The notes under the pieces were generated by a model. That model had not been told where the DNA came from, ran no database searches, and was given only the letters and a program-made list of their open reading frames with translations. The position numbers were made by a program, and so were the translations under genes. A stretch of DNA of 64,000 nt from Gardnerella leopoldii (lineage in GTDB: Bacteria > Actinomycetota > Actinomycetes > Actinomycetales > Bifidobacteriaceae). Within the stretch, counting starts at the first letter, position 1. Each line of letters starts with the position of its first letter. Location: contig NZ_CP029984.1 in assembly GCF_003293675.1 (NCBI RefSeq), positions 682,043-746,042 on the forward strand. Direction: 5' to 3'. This document shows, piece after piece, positions 38,287-48,134 of this stretch.

Positions 38287-39660
38287 TTATTTTCTTTTAG
38301 CCTTCGATGAAACCGTCCTAGGAGCAGCTTTTTTCAAAGGCAAAGGTTGATTCTTTTTATTACTAGTCTTATTTTCGATTAATTCTGCAGATTTTACAGG
38401 TTTATTCGACTTACTAGCAGCAATAAGATTAAAGCAATATCGCACGCCACAAATAAGTAGGATACTAAAAATCGAAATAACCCATGCTACAGCAGAAGCG
38501 TATAGAGTAAGATGACCAACAGCTCTAGTACTTTCAATAATGTCAACTCCAATATAAGAAAGTCGACATTCACCCAATGAACCATTTGCTATTGAGAAAA
38601 CAACAGTCCACATAATTGTAATTAAAGCGGATACACCTACACTATCAGTTGCAGCTTCTACAGCATTCAACATAAAAGACTCACGCTCGGTTTTGTCAAT
38701 AATATTTTTTAAACGCAAGCCACAGCCGCTTTTATGCAATAAAGTTATAAGCATTACAATAAAGCAGAAAATTGGAACTATGGAGTAAAAAACAGTGCGA
38801 TGCATAACATCAACAATAGCATCAGGAAATATTCCAAAAACCGGAATAGGAGGCAAAGATTTACGCTGAGAAACTGCTAAAGTAAATTGTGCAACAGATC
38901 CAATATTAAATCCAGATCCACAAATCCAAGATAATGCCCAAATAGCAATATTTGGCAGCCAAACTAAGCAAGCAATAGTTGTAAGAATACGAGAACCATT
39001 TTGCATGCCTAATTTATTGAAATATGAATTAACATAGCCAAAATTTGTGCAAGCCCAAACTACAACAGTTATTAACGCAACGAAAGCGTATAAACCAAAT
39101 AAAATTACTGCTGTACGCTTAGTAATACGAATATTTTTTTGAATATACTCAGGGCACATTTGCTTGTAGCGCTGCTTTAACGACATAAACAATGAGCTGC
39201 TTGGGAAAACCGCTATAAGCAAAGAAATTAAATAAATACAAGAAGATTTACAAGCAACAATAAAAGTAGAATCCAGTAAAGTAACATGCGTATTTTGAGA
39301 AAGTATCGCATTAATAACAGCCCAGACTACAAGCCCAGTAAAATATGCTATATCTCCACCTCGAATACGGCGAATTAAACATACAAGTGTTGCAATAAGT
39401 AGAAAAGTAAGACCTAAAGGAATAATCGTAAGAATGCAATTGCCAAAAGTAAGACCTACGCCTTGAGCAAACATAAACACAGCCCAAGTCATAGACATTG
39501 CAGATTCAGAAAGATTGCCTGCTCCCTCTTCGATAGAAACCACAAGAAGTGTGAGAGATAGGAAAAGACCTATTGTAAGAGAAAAAATAAAAATAACAAT
39601 AATAGGAGTTATTACACCTTTAGACATGTTTATTAAGAATGACTTAAGTTTCTCAACCAT
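38287..39660 (-). CDS. Polytopic membrane protein, PerM/DUF6350-like
   Basis: A 457-residue membrane protein with about ten hydrophobic helices and a Lys/Pro-rich cytoplasmic tail. Its place directly upstream of purH matches the perM-purN-purH order of mycobacteria, where PerM supports cell division and persistence. The motif region around GSGFNIGSVAQFTL with LPPIPVFG is the kind of conserved loop seen in that family. The homology is inferred from size, topology and position. GGAAAAGG precedes the ATG at 39660. Stop and purH start are separated by about 33 bases. Confidence 0.72.
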   Translation of the reverse strand: MVEKLKSFLINMSKGVITPIIVIFIFSLTIGLFLSLTLLVVSIEEGAGNLSESAMSMTWAVFMFAQGVGLTFGNCILTIIPLGLTFLLIATLVCLIRRIRGGDIAYFTGLVVWAVINAILSQNTHVTLLDSTFIVACKSSCIYLISLLIAVFPSSSLFMSLKQRYKQMCPEYIQKNIRITKRTAVILFGLYAFVALITVVVWACTNFGYVNSYFNKLGMQNGSRILTTIACLVWLPNIAIWALSWICGSGFNIGSVAQFTLAVSQRKSLPPIPVFGIFPDAIVDVMHRTVFYSIVPIFCFIVMLITLLHKSGCGLRLKNIIDKTERESFMLNAVEAATDSVGVSALITIMWTVVFSIANGSLGECRLSYIGVDIIESTRAVGHLTLYASAVAWVISIFSILLICGVRYCFNLIAASKSNKPVKSAELIENKTSNKKNQPLPLKKAAPRTVSSKAKRK

Positions 39661-39749
39661 GCCTTTTCCTTTCAATTCTTTTAGGTGCAAAACCAATATA
39701 TTGCTTTAAATAGGATATTACTTTAATAATAAGCGATAATAATAAACTT

Positions 39750-40331
39750 TTAAGCTGGCATAGTAATTAAACTACTGCAAGGATAATCGCATAACTCACT
39801 CATTCCACTAATACCTGTAAGTTCAATAACAAAACTAAAACCTGCAACTATTCCTTGAGCGCGCTTGACAATATTTGCAGCAGCTTTTGCAGTGCCTCCA
39901 GTTGCAATAAGATCGTCAACAATAAGCACACGTTGACCTGGCTTAATAGCGTCGTTTTCAATTTCAATACTTGCCTGACCATACTCAAGCATGTACGACT
40001 CAGTAATAACTGGAGGAGGTAGCTTACCAGCTTTACGAATAGCAAGAAAACCTTTGCCTAACCGAGATGCCAACAATGGTCCAAAAAGAAAACCTCGAGC
40101 TTCAAGCCCAGCAATCAAATCAATTGAATCAGCTGGTACAGGCAATGCATCAATCAAAGAATCAATAAGAATTCGCGAAGAGCGAGCATTTGAAAATATA
40201 GGAAGAAAATCACGAAATATAATACTAGTATTGGGGAATCCTGGAACGGTACGAATCAAAGAAGCAAGATAAGCGGCGTCATCGTTACTTACTGTTTTCA
40301 ACGTTTTCACTGTAATATCCGTTGCTGTCAT
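39750..40331 (-). CDS. apt: Adenine phosphoribosyltransferase
   Basis: APRT converts adenine and PRPP to AMP in purine salvage. The 193-residue protein has the N-terminal adenine-pocket region (TVPGFPNTSIIFRDF), AGLEARGFLFGPLLA and the PRPP-binding loop VLIVDDLIATGGTA. These are in the usual order and spacing. The first ATG that fits the family is 40331; codons back to 40412 are open but carry no family sequence or binding site. It lies 140 bases downstream of yajC, where many actinobacteria have secD-secF before apt. Confidence 0.92.
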   Translation of the reverse strand: MTATDITVKTLKTVSNDDAAYLASLIRTVPGFPNTSIIFRDFLPIFSNARSSRILIDSLIDALPVPADSIDLIAGLEARGFLFGPLLASRLGKGFLAIRKAGKLPPPVITESYMLEYGQASIEIENDAIKPGQRVLIVDDLIATGGTAKAAANIVKRAQGIVAGFSFVIELTGISGMSELCDYPCSSLITMPA

Positions 40332-40398
40332 AATTCTAACGTTCTTTTCTTCACAAGACTTGTTATTGGAATATGGAAAGAATGTCACATATTCGCAT

Positions 40399-40429
40399 GA
40401 TGTGTGAGACATGCGCTAACTCACACATC
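40399..40429. repeat. 10-bp inverted repeat between yajC and apt
   Basis: GATGTGTGAG and CTCACACATC are separated by 11 bases, with no T run behind either arm. It might be a processing hairpin or an operator before apt. Confidence 0.45.
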
Positions 40430-40471
40430 ACGACTTAAGTATTAAATTATAAATTTATGGAATAAAAGTTA

Positions 40472-40870
40472 TTACTTTTCAGATTCTGCAGATTCTGATA
40501 CTGGCTTGTTATCTTCGTTTACAGACTTATTTGCATCATCCTGCTTAGCTTCTTCTGCTTGTGCAGCTTCTGCCTCTTCATCGCTAATAAACGCTGGACG
40601 CACATACAATCTGTTTACAGCGCGGAAAGATACTCGCATCAAGCTACCTTCTGAATCGATAACAATCTCTTCATACTGCGTATCTACGCTTACAATCTTG
40701 CCGATAATGCCGCCAATTGTAATAATTTCAGTGCCTGGCTCCAAAGATTCATGGAAGGAACGCATTTCAGCTTGACGCTTCTTAGCATTGCGAGTCTGGA
40801 ACATCATCATGCAAACCATTGCTACAACGAGAATAATAAGCATGCCATACTGCTGGAAAAATTGAGGCAA
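40472..40870 (-). CDS. yajC: Preprotein translocase subunit YajC
   Basis: YajC is a small membrane partner of SecDF-YidC in protein export. The 132-residue protein has one N-terminal membrane helix (GMLIILVVAMVCMMMF, about residues 8-23), a basic stop RNAKKRQAEM, and the conserved GTEIITIGGIIGKIVSVD core. An acidic Glu/Asp/Ala tail follows. It lies 59 bases after ruvB in the same direction, the usual actinobacterial position, but secD and secF are not next to it. Confidence 0.92.
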   Translation of the reverse strand: MPQFFQQYGMLIILVVAMVCMMMFQTRNAKKRQAEMRSFHESLEPGTEIITIGGIIGKIVSVDTQYEEIVIDSEGSLMRVSFRAVNRLYVRPAFISDEEAEAAQAEEAKQDDANKSVNEDNKPVSESAESEK

Positions 40871-40929
40871 AGTAAACTCCTTAAGTATCCAACCCTAAGA
40901 CGGTCGAAATGCCGTCCAAGTTAATTATT

Positions 40930-41991
40930 TTAAGCTAGCTCACTGACATTACTAGGCTCTTTAAAGCCCAAATGTTTCCAAGCTTTACTAGTTGCAACAC
41001 GACCTTTAGGAGTGCGAATTAAGAATCCTTCACGCACTAAATATGGTTCACATACTGTTTCAACAGTTTCAGCTTCTTCACCAACCATTGCAGCTAAATT
41101 ATTAAGACCAACCGGTCCACCGTTAAACTGACAAACCATAGCCTTCAAAACTGCAATATCAAGTCGATCAAGACCTTGCGTATCAATCTGGTATAAAGCT
41201 AACGCTTCAACAACAGCTTCATGATTTACTTCTGACAAATCATGCACAATAGCCCAATCTCTGACACGCCTCAACAAACGATTCGCTATACGAGGAGTGC
41301 CACGAGAGCGCAATGATAGCTCTTTAGCAGCTTGATCAACAAGACGAATCCCTAAGACTTTAGCAGATCGTTCAATAAGTTTTTCAAGCTCTTCGTGAGG
41401 ATAAAAATCAAGATGAGCAGTAAAACCAAAACGAGCACGCAATGGAGAAGGCAACATTCCTTCCCTAGTGGTAGCTCCCACTACAGTAAAACGAGGAAGA
41501 GTTAACGGTATTGATGAGGCGCCAGGACCTTTACCCACCATAACGTCAACGCGAAAATCTTCCATAGCAATATAAAGCAACTCTTCTGCAGCACGAGGCA
41601 AACGATGAATTTCGTCAATAAACAACACTTCACCTGCATCAAGCGCGCTTAGTATAGAAGCTAAATCTCCAGCATGCTGGATAGCAGGACCTGAAGTAAT
41701 TCGAATAGGAACTTGCAATTCATTAGCAACAATCATTGCTAATGTAGTTTTTCCCAATCCAGGAGGGCCTGCCAATAACATATGGTCAGGCGCAACATCA
41801 CGCTTTTTAGCAGCATCTAAAAACAGTTGCAATTGCGCTTTTAAAACTGGTTGGCCAATAAAACCTTCTAATGCGTGAGGACGAAGCTCCTCATCACTGA
41901 GTTGCTCATTTCCTAAAGGAGTTGAAGAAACCATGCGTAAGGATTCTTCAGCAACACCAGTATTTAGCGCAGAAGCATACTTTTCACTCAC
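40930..41991 (-). CDS. ruvB: Holliday junction helicase RuvB
   Basis: RuvB is the AAA+ motor that drives branch migration with RuvA. The 353-residue product has the N-terminal [12 protein letters not shown], Walker [13 protein letters not shown], Walker [16 protein letters not shown], the sensor region [20 protein letters not shown] and a C-terminal winged helix. A GTG at 41991 preceded by GGGGAG is the probable start; a TTG at 42045 would overlap the ruvA end. It follows ruvA by 37 bases and shares its LexA-like control. Confidence 0.95.
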   Translation of the reverse strand: MSEKYASALNTGVAEESLRMVSSTPLGNEQLSDEELRPHALEGFIGQPVLKAQLQLFLDAAKKRDVAPDHMLLAGPPGLGKTTLAMIVANELQVPIRITSGPAIQHAGDLASILSALDAGEVLFIDEIHRLPRAAEELLYIAMEDFRVDVMVGKGPGASSIPLTLPRFTVVGATTREGMLPSPLRARFGFTAHLDFYPHEELEKLIERSAKVLGIRLVDQAAKELSLRSRGTPRIANRLLRRVRDWAIVHDLSEVNHEAVVEALALYQIDTQGLDRLDIAVLKAMVCQFNGGPVGLNNLAAMVGEEAETVETVCEPYLVREGFLIRTPKGRVATSKAWKHLGFKEPSNVSELA

Positions 41992-42028
41992 TTCAACTCC
42001 CCCAATACTAGATTCTTTACAAACATGA

Positions 42029-42658
42029 TTACCTACCTCTATCAAGTGAAGCTAATGCCATTCGTAAGACATTAGGCAAATCTGCATCAGATATAGGAGT
42101 TGAAATATTATTCTCTGCACAGACTTGCTCAACTGCTCTTTGAGCGTCAACTTGTCTCCAACCCAATGAAATAAGACCCTCTATGACGCATTGCACGCTA
42201 GAATCAACAATCTGCTTATTAGATTGAGTAGAATCATTAGAACTATCTGCCAGTATTGAAGGATCAAGAGAACCCTTCAATTCCAAAATAATCTTCTGCG
42301 CACCCTTTTTCCCTAAACCAGGCGCAGAAGAAAGAGAAGTTACATCTCCCTCAGAAATAGCTTGTAAAAGACGATCAACATTCAAAGTTGAAAGCATAGA
42401 AAGAGCAACTTTAGGACCAATTCCACTAACTTTTTGCACTTGCAAAAACATTCGTTTAGCAGCTTGAGTTGTAAAACCATAAAGAGTTAAAGCATCTTGC
42501 GAAACTTGAAGCGACGTATAAACGCGAACTTCCTGCCCTTCATGCAAAGAAGACAAATCTTGAGAAGGCATATAAGTCTCGTAGCCAACTCCAGAAACAA
42601 CAATAAGAGCAGAACGAGCATCAATTGACGCAACTTGCCCAACAAGCATTCCAATCAT
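42029..42658 (-). CDS. ruvA: Holliday junction DNA-binding protein RuvA
   Basis: RuvA tetramers bind the four-way junction and load RuvB. The 209-residue protein starts [16 protein letters not shown], has the OB-fold GVGYETYMP, two helix-hairpin-helix motifs ([14 protein letters not shown] and [17 protein letters not shown]), and a C-terminal RuvB-binding domain ending near [16 protein letters not shown] nine bases before the ATG at 42658 sets the start. An SOS-like palindrome and a TATAAT lie about 60 bases upstream, so ruvA-ruvB may be induced separately from ruvC. Confidence 0.94.
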   Translation of the reverse strand: MIGMLVGQVASIDARSALIVVSGVGYETYMPSQDLSSLHEGQEVRVYTSLQVSQDALTLYGFTTQAAKRMFLQVQKVSGIGPKVALSMLSTLNVDRLLQAISEGDVTSLSSAPGLGKKGAQKIILELKGSLDPSILADSSNDSTQSNKQIVDSSVQCVIEGLISLGWRQVDAQRAVEQVCAENNISTPISDADLPNVLRMALASLDRGR

Positions 42659-42714
42659 AAGCTCACTCCTACTTAACAAAAACTCATAACTTAAAGCACA
42701 TAAAGTCAAATACA

Positions 42715-42738
42715 ATTATAATAGAACATCTGTTCTAT
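42715..42738 (-). promoter_or_regulatory. LexA-like box and -10 before ruvA-ruvB
   Basis: The palindrome GAACATCTGTTC (42724-42735), flanked by AATA/TATT symmetry, lies three bases upstream of a minus-strand TATAAT (42720-42715). It matches the GAAC-N4-GTTC core; the outer C and G of the full consensus are replaced by A and T. The -35 is weak. Confidence 0.6.
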
Positions 42739-42745
42739 TAATATC

Positions 42746-43327
42746 CTACATGTCTCGAACGACAGAAGAAGATTTACGCGCCTGAGCTTGAGCTAAAGCC
42801 CATTGTTTCTGTGCAGCAGTTAGATGCTGCTCGCGCTCGCCACCTTGCAAAGCACCAGAAGGACGAAGAGCATGACAAATAGCTTGAGCTAAAGCGTCGG
42901 CAGCATCAGCAGGAGTAGGCAAAACATTAAGACCAAGTAATCGCGCTACCATGCGCTCTACTTGAGGTTTTTGAGCTTTTCCGTTTCCAGCTACAGCAAG
43001 TTTAACTTCAGTAGGAGTGTGTAAAGCAACAGGAATATTGCGCTGAGCTGCAGCAAGCATTGCGATACCAGCAACCTGTGCAGTGCCAAGAACAGTATTT
43101 CGATTTTCTTGCGCAAAAACACGTTCAATAGACACAGTATCAGGCGAAAAACGCTCAATTTTTTCAACTAATCCGTTATAAATCTTTAAAAGTCGCAAAT
43201 CTTGCGAAAGATCAGGCTCAGACCTCAACACATCGACGTGAATAAAAGAAAGCCGACGCGAGACGCCGGCTTCAATCACGCCGACCCCGCAGCGAGTAAG
43301 CCCGGGGTCAACGCCCAAAATCATCAT
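42746..43327 (-). CDS. ruvC: Crossover junction endodeoxyribonuclease RuvC
   Basis: RuvC cuts Holliday junctions symmetrically. The 193-residue protein has the four acidic catalytic positions of the RNase H-like fold: [25 protein letters not shown], and the Asp pair in [11 protein letters not shown]. The stretch [18 protein letters not shown] lies between them. A 25-residue Gln/Ala-rich tail follows the core. It begins six bases after the yebC stop, so it is probably co-translated with yebC. No clear ribosome binding site is seen. Confidence 0.94.
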   Translation of the reverse strand: MMILGVDPGLTRCGVGVIEAGVSRRLSFIHVDVLRSEPDLSQDLRLLKIYNGLVEKIERFSPDTVSIERVFAQENRNTVLGTAQVAGIAMLAAAQRNIPVALHTPTEVKLAVAGNGKAQKPQVERMVARLLGLNVLPTPADAADALAQAICHALRPSGALQGGEREQHLTAAQKQWALAQAQARKSSSVVRDM

Positions 43328-43333
43328 AGGAGA

Positions 43334-44092
43334 CTATTCATCTTCCTCAAGCTGAGCCATAACCTCATCTGAAGCGGTCCAGTTGCTGTAAATATTCTGA
43401 ACATCGTCCAAGTCATCGAGATTATCGATTAAGCGAGAAACCTTTTGAGCATCTTCGAAGCTTAATTCAACCTCATTGTTTGGATGCATAATGATATCTG
43501 CAGAATCATAGTCGAAACCAGCTTCCTGCAAAGCCTTACGCACAGTTACCAAATCACTGGAATTGGTGTAAACAGAATAAACATCGCCATCATCAGCAAC
43601 ATCTTCAGCTCCAGCTTCAGCTGCAACTTCGAAAAGCTTATCATAGTCAACGCCTTCGGATGGAACCTCAATCAAACCTTTACGTTCGAAGTTGAAGCTC
43701 ACGGAACCGCTTGTTGCCAAAGAACCGTTGCCCTTAGTAAGAGTTGAACGCACATCAGCGGCAGCACGATTACGGTTATCAGTAAGGCATTCAATAATCA
43801 ATCCAACACCTGCAGGAGCGTAACCTTCGTAAACGATCTCTTCATAGTTTGCGCCGCCAGCTTCTTCACCAGAACCACGCTTTACAGCGCGCTTGATGTT
43901 GTCAGCAGGCATGGAAGCCTTCTTGGCTTTAACGATGGCATCGTACAGCGTAGGGTTACCATCAGGATCGCCACCACCCAAACGTGCAGCAATTTCAATG
44001 TTCTTAATAAGCTTGGCAAAAAGCTTGCCACGCTTTGCGTCGATAGCGGCCTTCTTGTGCTTTGTAGTCGCCCACTTGGAATGACCTGACAT
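43334..44092 (-). CDS. yebC: YebC/PmpR-family protein
   Basis: A 252-residue cytoplasmic protein of the YebC family. Members have been described as transcription regulators and more recently as factors that help ribosomes through proline runs. The start [23 protein letters not shown] is the family signature, followed by [12 protein letters not shown] and [14 protein letters not shown]. The tail is acidic. Its place between pgsA and ruvC is the standard actinobacterial order. Length is normal. Confidence 0.95.
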   Translation of the reverse strand: MSGHSKWATTKHKKAAIDAKRGKLFAKLIKNIEIAARLGGGDPDGNPTLYDAIVKAKKASMPADNIKRAVKRGSGEEAGGANYEEIVYEGYAPAGVGLIIECLTDNRNRAAADVRSTLTKGNGSLATSGSVSFNFERKGLIEVPSEGVDYDKLFEVAAEAGAEDVADDGDVYSVYTNSSDLVTVRKALQEAGFDYDSADIIMHPNNEVELSFEDAQKVSRLIDNLDDLDDVQNIYSNWTASDEVMAQLEEDE

Positions 44093-44154
44093 GATACTCC
44101 TAAAACGTACAGTTAATCAAACGAAACGATTTTATTGCGCTTTCGCGACAAATT

Positions 44155-44811
44155 TTATTTATCTTTTATATCAAGCCCATGCTTTACTTCAAAAATACGC
44201 TGGAAAACTGTAATAATACCGCCAACAGCAAGCAGAATCATAGCAAAACTCAACCAAAAAAGTTGATTTGTAAAACCAACAAGCCCCATAGCAACAAGAA
44301 TCACGGCAACTCTATCTGCACGAGTTATTAAACCTTTTTTAGGATCTACATTTATTGACTGACCGCGAGCGCGAGTGTATGAAGTTACGAAAGCTGCCAT
44401 AAGAGCAACCAAACAGCTTAATAATCCTACATACTTTATTGCATTGCCATTCAAAGTTGAAATCCAAGTGCACATATTTTTTTCGTGAGCTTCATACAAA
44501 CAAATGCATACAGAGGAAAATAATGACCAGTCTGCAATGCGATCGAGAGTTGAGTCAAGAAATGCACCAAATTTTGTGCCGCCTGTTGTCAAAGCAGCAA
44601 CAGAACCATCTAAACTGTCTGCAAGCACAAAAATAGTTAAAAATATAGTGCCAACAACAAACTGTTTAGTAAAAGCAGTAACAAAAGCAATAATAACTAC
44701 AGCTATTGTGCCGACAATTGTTACACAGTTAGCACTTATGCCTAATCGGACTAGCAATTTTGCAATTGGAGAAATAGTGCGCTTAAACCCACTGCGTAAT
44801 GATTCCAACAT
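44155..44811 (-). CDS. CDP-alcohol phosphatidyltransferase (PgsA-like) with altered motif
   Basis: A 218-residue integral membrane enzyme with about five helices. The family motif D-x2-DG-x2-AR-x8-G-x3-D-x3-D reads DSLDGSVAALTTGGTKFG and then AFLDSTLD, so all four Asp are present but the Arg after Ala is Ala. In actinobacteria the gene at this position makes phosphatidylinositol phosphate. Without the Arg, substrate handling may differ (inference). The start at 44811 has GGAAGG nine bases upstream. It lies 62 bases upstream of yebC and past a terminator that follows thrS. Confidence 0.83.
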   Translation of the reverse strand: MLESLRSGFKRTISPIAKLLVRLGISANCVTIVGTIAVVIIAFVTAFTKQFVVGTIFLTIFVLADSLDGSVAALTTGGTKFGAFLDSTLDRIADWSLFSSVCICLYEAHEKNMCTWISTLNGNAIKYVGLLSCLVALMAAFVTSYTRARGQSINVDPKKGLITRADRVAVILVAMGLVGFTNQLFWLSFAMILLAVGGIITVFQRIFEVKHGLDIKDK

Positions 44812-44896
44812 TGAATGCAACCTTCCTAGCGTAATCAAGCAAATAAAACTTGGGTTCAATAAACAATCCCATATTAGTCAATCGGCTGTAATACAC

Positions 44897-44935
44897 ACAA
44901 AAGCCCACACAACTTTAAGAAGTGTGGGCTTTTGC
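44897..44935. terminator. Terminator after thrS, usable in both directions
   Basis: AAAAGCCCACAC and GTGTGGGCTTTT form a perfect 12-bp stem with an 11-base loop. T runs flank both sides. It lies 92 bases past the thrS stop and before the PgsA-like gene. Confidence 0.85.
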
Positions 44936-45026
44936 TTATTTCGTTTATTTATTGCAATTTAGTTTTCAAGCGAAACTGTGCTGCTTAAGTAACGTTATTT
45001 AAGTTACATAACTTAAATAGCTTATG

Positions 45027-47057
45027 CTACTTAGTGTAGCGCTCAAAATCTTCTGCAGTATTGACCTGAACGCGCTGCTTAATGATGGACAAAATCCACT
45101 CTTTAGCTTGCGAAACAGGAACGCCATTCAATTGGCTGCCATCGCGGAAGCGGAAGCTCACAGCATTGTTGTTCACATCCTCTTCGCCAGCAATCAAAGT
45201 GAAAGGCACTTTAGACTTAGAAGCGTTACGAATCTTCTTGCCGAAGCGATCGTCAGAGTTGTCCATTTCGCAACGAACCATATTCTCTTCCAAATCGCTA
45301 ATCAACTTTTGCAAGTGTGGAGCGAACTCATCTGCAACAGGAACGCCAGTCACCTGGACTGGAGCCAACCATGCTGGGAATGCGCCTGCATAGTGCTCAA
45401 GCAAAATAGCGAAGAAACGCTCAATAGAGCCAAAGAGTGCGCGGTGAATCATCACAGGACGCTGGTGGCTACCGTCAGCCGCAATGTATTCCAACTTAAA
45501 GCGCTCAGGCAAGTTGAAGTCGAGCTGAATAGTAGAAACCTGCCAAGTGCGGCCGATTGCATCGCGAGCTTGCACGGAAATCTTCGGGCCGTAGAATGCA
45601 GCTCCACCTGGATCGTCCACGAGTTCCAAACCAGACTCTTTAGCAACCTCTGCCAAAGTATTAGTTGCTTCTTCCCAAATCTCGTCGGAACCAACGAACT
45701 TGTGCTCATCCTTAGTGGAAAGCTCCAAGTAGAAGTCGTTCAAACCGAAGTCTTTAAGAAGACCAAGCACAAAGTTAAGCAAGCTCTTCAACTCATCGCG
45801 CATTTGCTCGCGAGTGCAGTAAATATGCGAATCATCCTGAGTCAAGCCACGAACACGAGTTAACCCATGCACAACGCCAGACTTTTCGTAGCGATACACA
45901 GTACCAAACTCAAACAAGCGCAAAGGAAGCTCGCGATAAGAACGCTGGCGAGACTTGAAGATCAAGTTATGCATTGGGCAGTTCATTGGCTTCAAGTAGT
46001 AGTCAGCACCTTGGCGAGTTACGTTACCGTTTTCGTCGCGCTCTTCGTCAAGCTTCATTGGAGGATACATGCCATCCTTGTACCACTGCAAGTGGCCGGA
46101 AGTCTCATACAAGCCGCCCTTAGTAATGTGCGGAGTTTGTACGAAGCTGTAGTGATGCTTGCGATGCTGTTCGCGGGAATAATCTTCCATTGCGTTAATA
46201 ATTGCAGCACCTTTTGGATGGAACACTGCTAAGCCTGGACCAATCTCATCTGGGAATGAGAACAAATCCATTTCTTGGCCAAGCTTACGATGATCGCGCT
46301 TAGCAGCTTCTTCCATGCGAGTTGTATAAGCTTTAAGCTCTTCCTTACTAGGCCAAGCAGTTCCGTAAATGCGCTGAAGCATAGGATTATGCTCCGAGCC
46401 ACGCCAGTAAGCTGCAGCAACACGCTCAAGCTTAAAAGCCTTAATATAGCGAGTGTTTGGCAAATGAGGTCCACGGCACAAATCGCTCCAAACTTTATTG
46501 CCTTCGCGATCCAAATTGTCGTACATGCTAAGCTCATGCTTGCTAATTTCGCCAGCAGCAGCCGAATCAAGAGCAGCTTCCTTATCCCCAATCAACTCCA
46601 ACTTATAAGGTTGATTTGCTTCTTCAGCGCGCGCTTCATCTTCAGTTACAACGCGACGACGGAAGCTTTGAGACTCTTTAATAATGCGCTGCATATGCTT
46701 TTCGATTTGCTTCAAATCGTCTGGCGTAAATGGAGTATCAACATCGAAATCATAGTAGAAGCCGTCTTTAATTACAGGACCTACGCCCAACTTTGCGTCT
46801 GGTCGAATTTCTTGAACAGCTTGAGCCATCACGTGAGTAGCGGAATGACGCATGATTGCGATGCCATCTTCACTATCAAGTGCTACTGATTCCACGGTAT
46901 CGCCGTCATGAAGAGGCGTGTACAAATCACGCAACTCGCCATTTAAACGCACGGCAATAATATTCTTATCTTCCGCGAAAAGTTGGGCGCCAGTGAAGCT
47001 TGCATCCACCTCCTTGCGTTCCTCGTTTACGGTGATGGAGATGGTATTTTCAGCCAT
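45027..47057 (-). CDS. thrS: Threonyl-tRNA synthetase
   Basis: ThrS charges tRNA-Thr. The 676-residue class II enzyme has an N-terminal TGS domain (about 1-65), the editing domain with [11 protein letters not shown], the catalytic core with [11 protein letters not shown] carrying the zinc-binding Cys, motif 2 around [13 protein letters not shown], motif 3 near [11 protein letters not shown], and a C-terminal anticodon domain with the ending [19 protein letters not shown] precedes the ATG. The upstream gap 47058-47240 shows no T-box sequence. Confidence 0.96.
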   Translation of the reverse strand: MAENTISITVNEERKEVDASFTGAQLFAEDKNIIAVRLNGELRDLYTPLHDGDTVESVALDSEDGIAIMRHSATHVMAQAVQEIRPDAKLGVGPVIKDGFYYDFDVDTPFTPDDLKQIEKHMQRIIKESQSFRRRVVTEDEARAEEANQPYKLELIGDKEAALDSAAAGEISKHELSMYDNLDREGNKVWSDLCRGPHLPNTRYIKAFKLERVAAAYWRGSEHNPMLQRIYGTAWPSKEELKAYTTRMEEAAKRDHRKLGQEMDLFSFPDEIGPGLAVFHPKGAAIINAMEDYSREQHRKHHYSFVQTPHITKGGLYETSGHLQWYKDGMYPPMKLDEERDENGNVTRQGADYYLKPMNCPMHNLIFKSRQRSYRELPLRLFEFGTVYRYEKSGVVHGLTRVRGLTQDDSHIYCTREQMRDELKSLLNFVLGLLKDFGLNDFYLELSTKDEHKFVGSDEIWEEATNTLAEVAKESGLELVDDPGGAAFYGPKISVQARDAIGRTWQVSTIQLDFNLPERFKLEYIAADGSHQRPVMIHRALFGSIERFFAILLEHYAGAFPAWLAPVQVTGVPVADEFAPHLQKLISDLEENMVRCEMDNSDDRFGKKIRNASKSKVPFTLIAGEEDVNNNAVSFRFRDGSQLNGVPVSQAKEWILSIIKQRVQVNTAEDFERYTK

Positions 47058-47240
47058 AATTGTCCTTTTCTATCGGGGTCTTGCGTTACTAATGTGCAGA
47101 CCTGGACTTGTGTGGCGTCGATAAACTTACGCGATTAAAACATAAATAAAACGCGCAAAAAACGACGTCAATCGCACGCATTTTTCACGCGCAATTCGTT
47201 GATATTCTAGGACAACAGAACGACTTTTAAGGCACTTTTG

Positions 47241-48134
47241 CTAAATAGCGTTTTCGGCTACTTTTTCTCGCCTTGCATGCAATCTTGATGAAAAATCATT
47301 AATTTTTATAAAAATACTTTCACCAATCTTGACTATTAAGAAGAAAGCTCCAGCTACGATAGCAATAGTGCCGCCGGCAGAAAGTTTCAGTATTACAGCC
47401 AAAGCTAGTCCAATTAAAGCAATCGAAACAGCAGTAATTACGCATGCAAGCACGAATTTATTTATAGAAGCAATTCTTCCCTTTAATGCTGCAGCAGGAG
47501 CAGCAATAAGAGATACTGAAACAACTGTACCAACTGCTGGAATAATAACGGAAACAGTAATAATAATCAAAGCAAGAACCATGCCCTGTATAAAACCTGA
47601 TCTTCCGCCTGCAGCACGGTAATTAATCGGATCAAACGAGCAATGCACAAGATTAGCAGAATTAAAAATCCATAATCCCAAAACAAGCAAGAAAGCAACA
47701 GAGGCTGAAATCACGTCTGCAGGAGTGCAATTAAGCAATGATCCAGTTAAAAATCCCTCAATACGCAATGGCAATGGAGCAAACCACTTATTTAAAAAGT
47801 ATCCACTAGCAAAGCCGACAGTTAAAGTAATACCAGCTGCAGCTTGCGAAGAAATGCCTTTAAGATGCGAAAGCGCATACATTACTAAGGAAAGTACAAC
47901 GCACGCAACAGCAGCACCAACAAAAAGCCCAAGCGATAAAATATTTTGATCTATTGTATAAGCAGAAGTTAAAACTACACCTAATACTGCTCCAGGAAAA
48001 GCAGCATGAGTAATAGATTCAGTAAAGAATATTCGCTGATTAAGAAGAGCAAGAGAGCCAACAAAACCGCATAGAGCACCTACAACAATTGCTTCAACTA
48101 TAGGTAGAGCGATAATTTGCCAAATACTTACCAT
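47241..48134 (-). CDS. Metal ABC transporter permease (second)
   Basis: A 297-residue permease with about eight or nine hydrophobic helices, of the ZnuB/MntB family (ABC-3). The conserved GFVGSLALLNQRIFFTESITHAAFPGAVLG near the N-terminus is the stretch that faces the ATPase and pore. The ending is short and basic. It begins directly after the stop of the first permease (one base apart), so both are co-translated. Confidence 0.9.
   Translation of the reverse strand: MVSIWQIIALPIVEAIVVGALCGFVGSLALLNQRIFFTESITHAAFPGAVLGVVLTSAYTIDQNILSLGLFVGAAVACVVLSLVMYALSHLKGISSQAAAGITLTVGFASGYFLNKWFAPLPLRIEGFLTGSLLNCTPADVISASVAFLLVLGLWIFNSANLVHCSFDPINYRAAGGRSGFIQGMVLALIIITVSVIIPAVGTVVSVSLIAAPAAALKGRIASINKFVLACVITAVSIALIGLALAVILKLSAGGTIAIVAGAFFLIVKIGESIFIKINDFSSRLHARREKVAENAI

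Noticed and set aside
45024..45863. 279-codon open frame on the plus strand opposite thrS
   Set aside because: It lies entirely within thrS on the other strand, has no ribosome binding site and no family pattern; a shadow of biased codon use.
47058..47240. T-box leader before thrS
   Set aside because: No TGGNACCGCG-type sequence or terminator-antiterminator pair is found in the gap.
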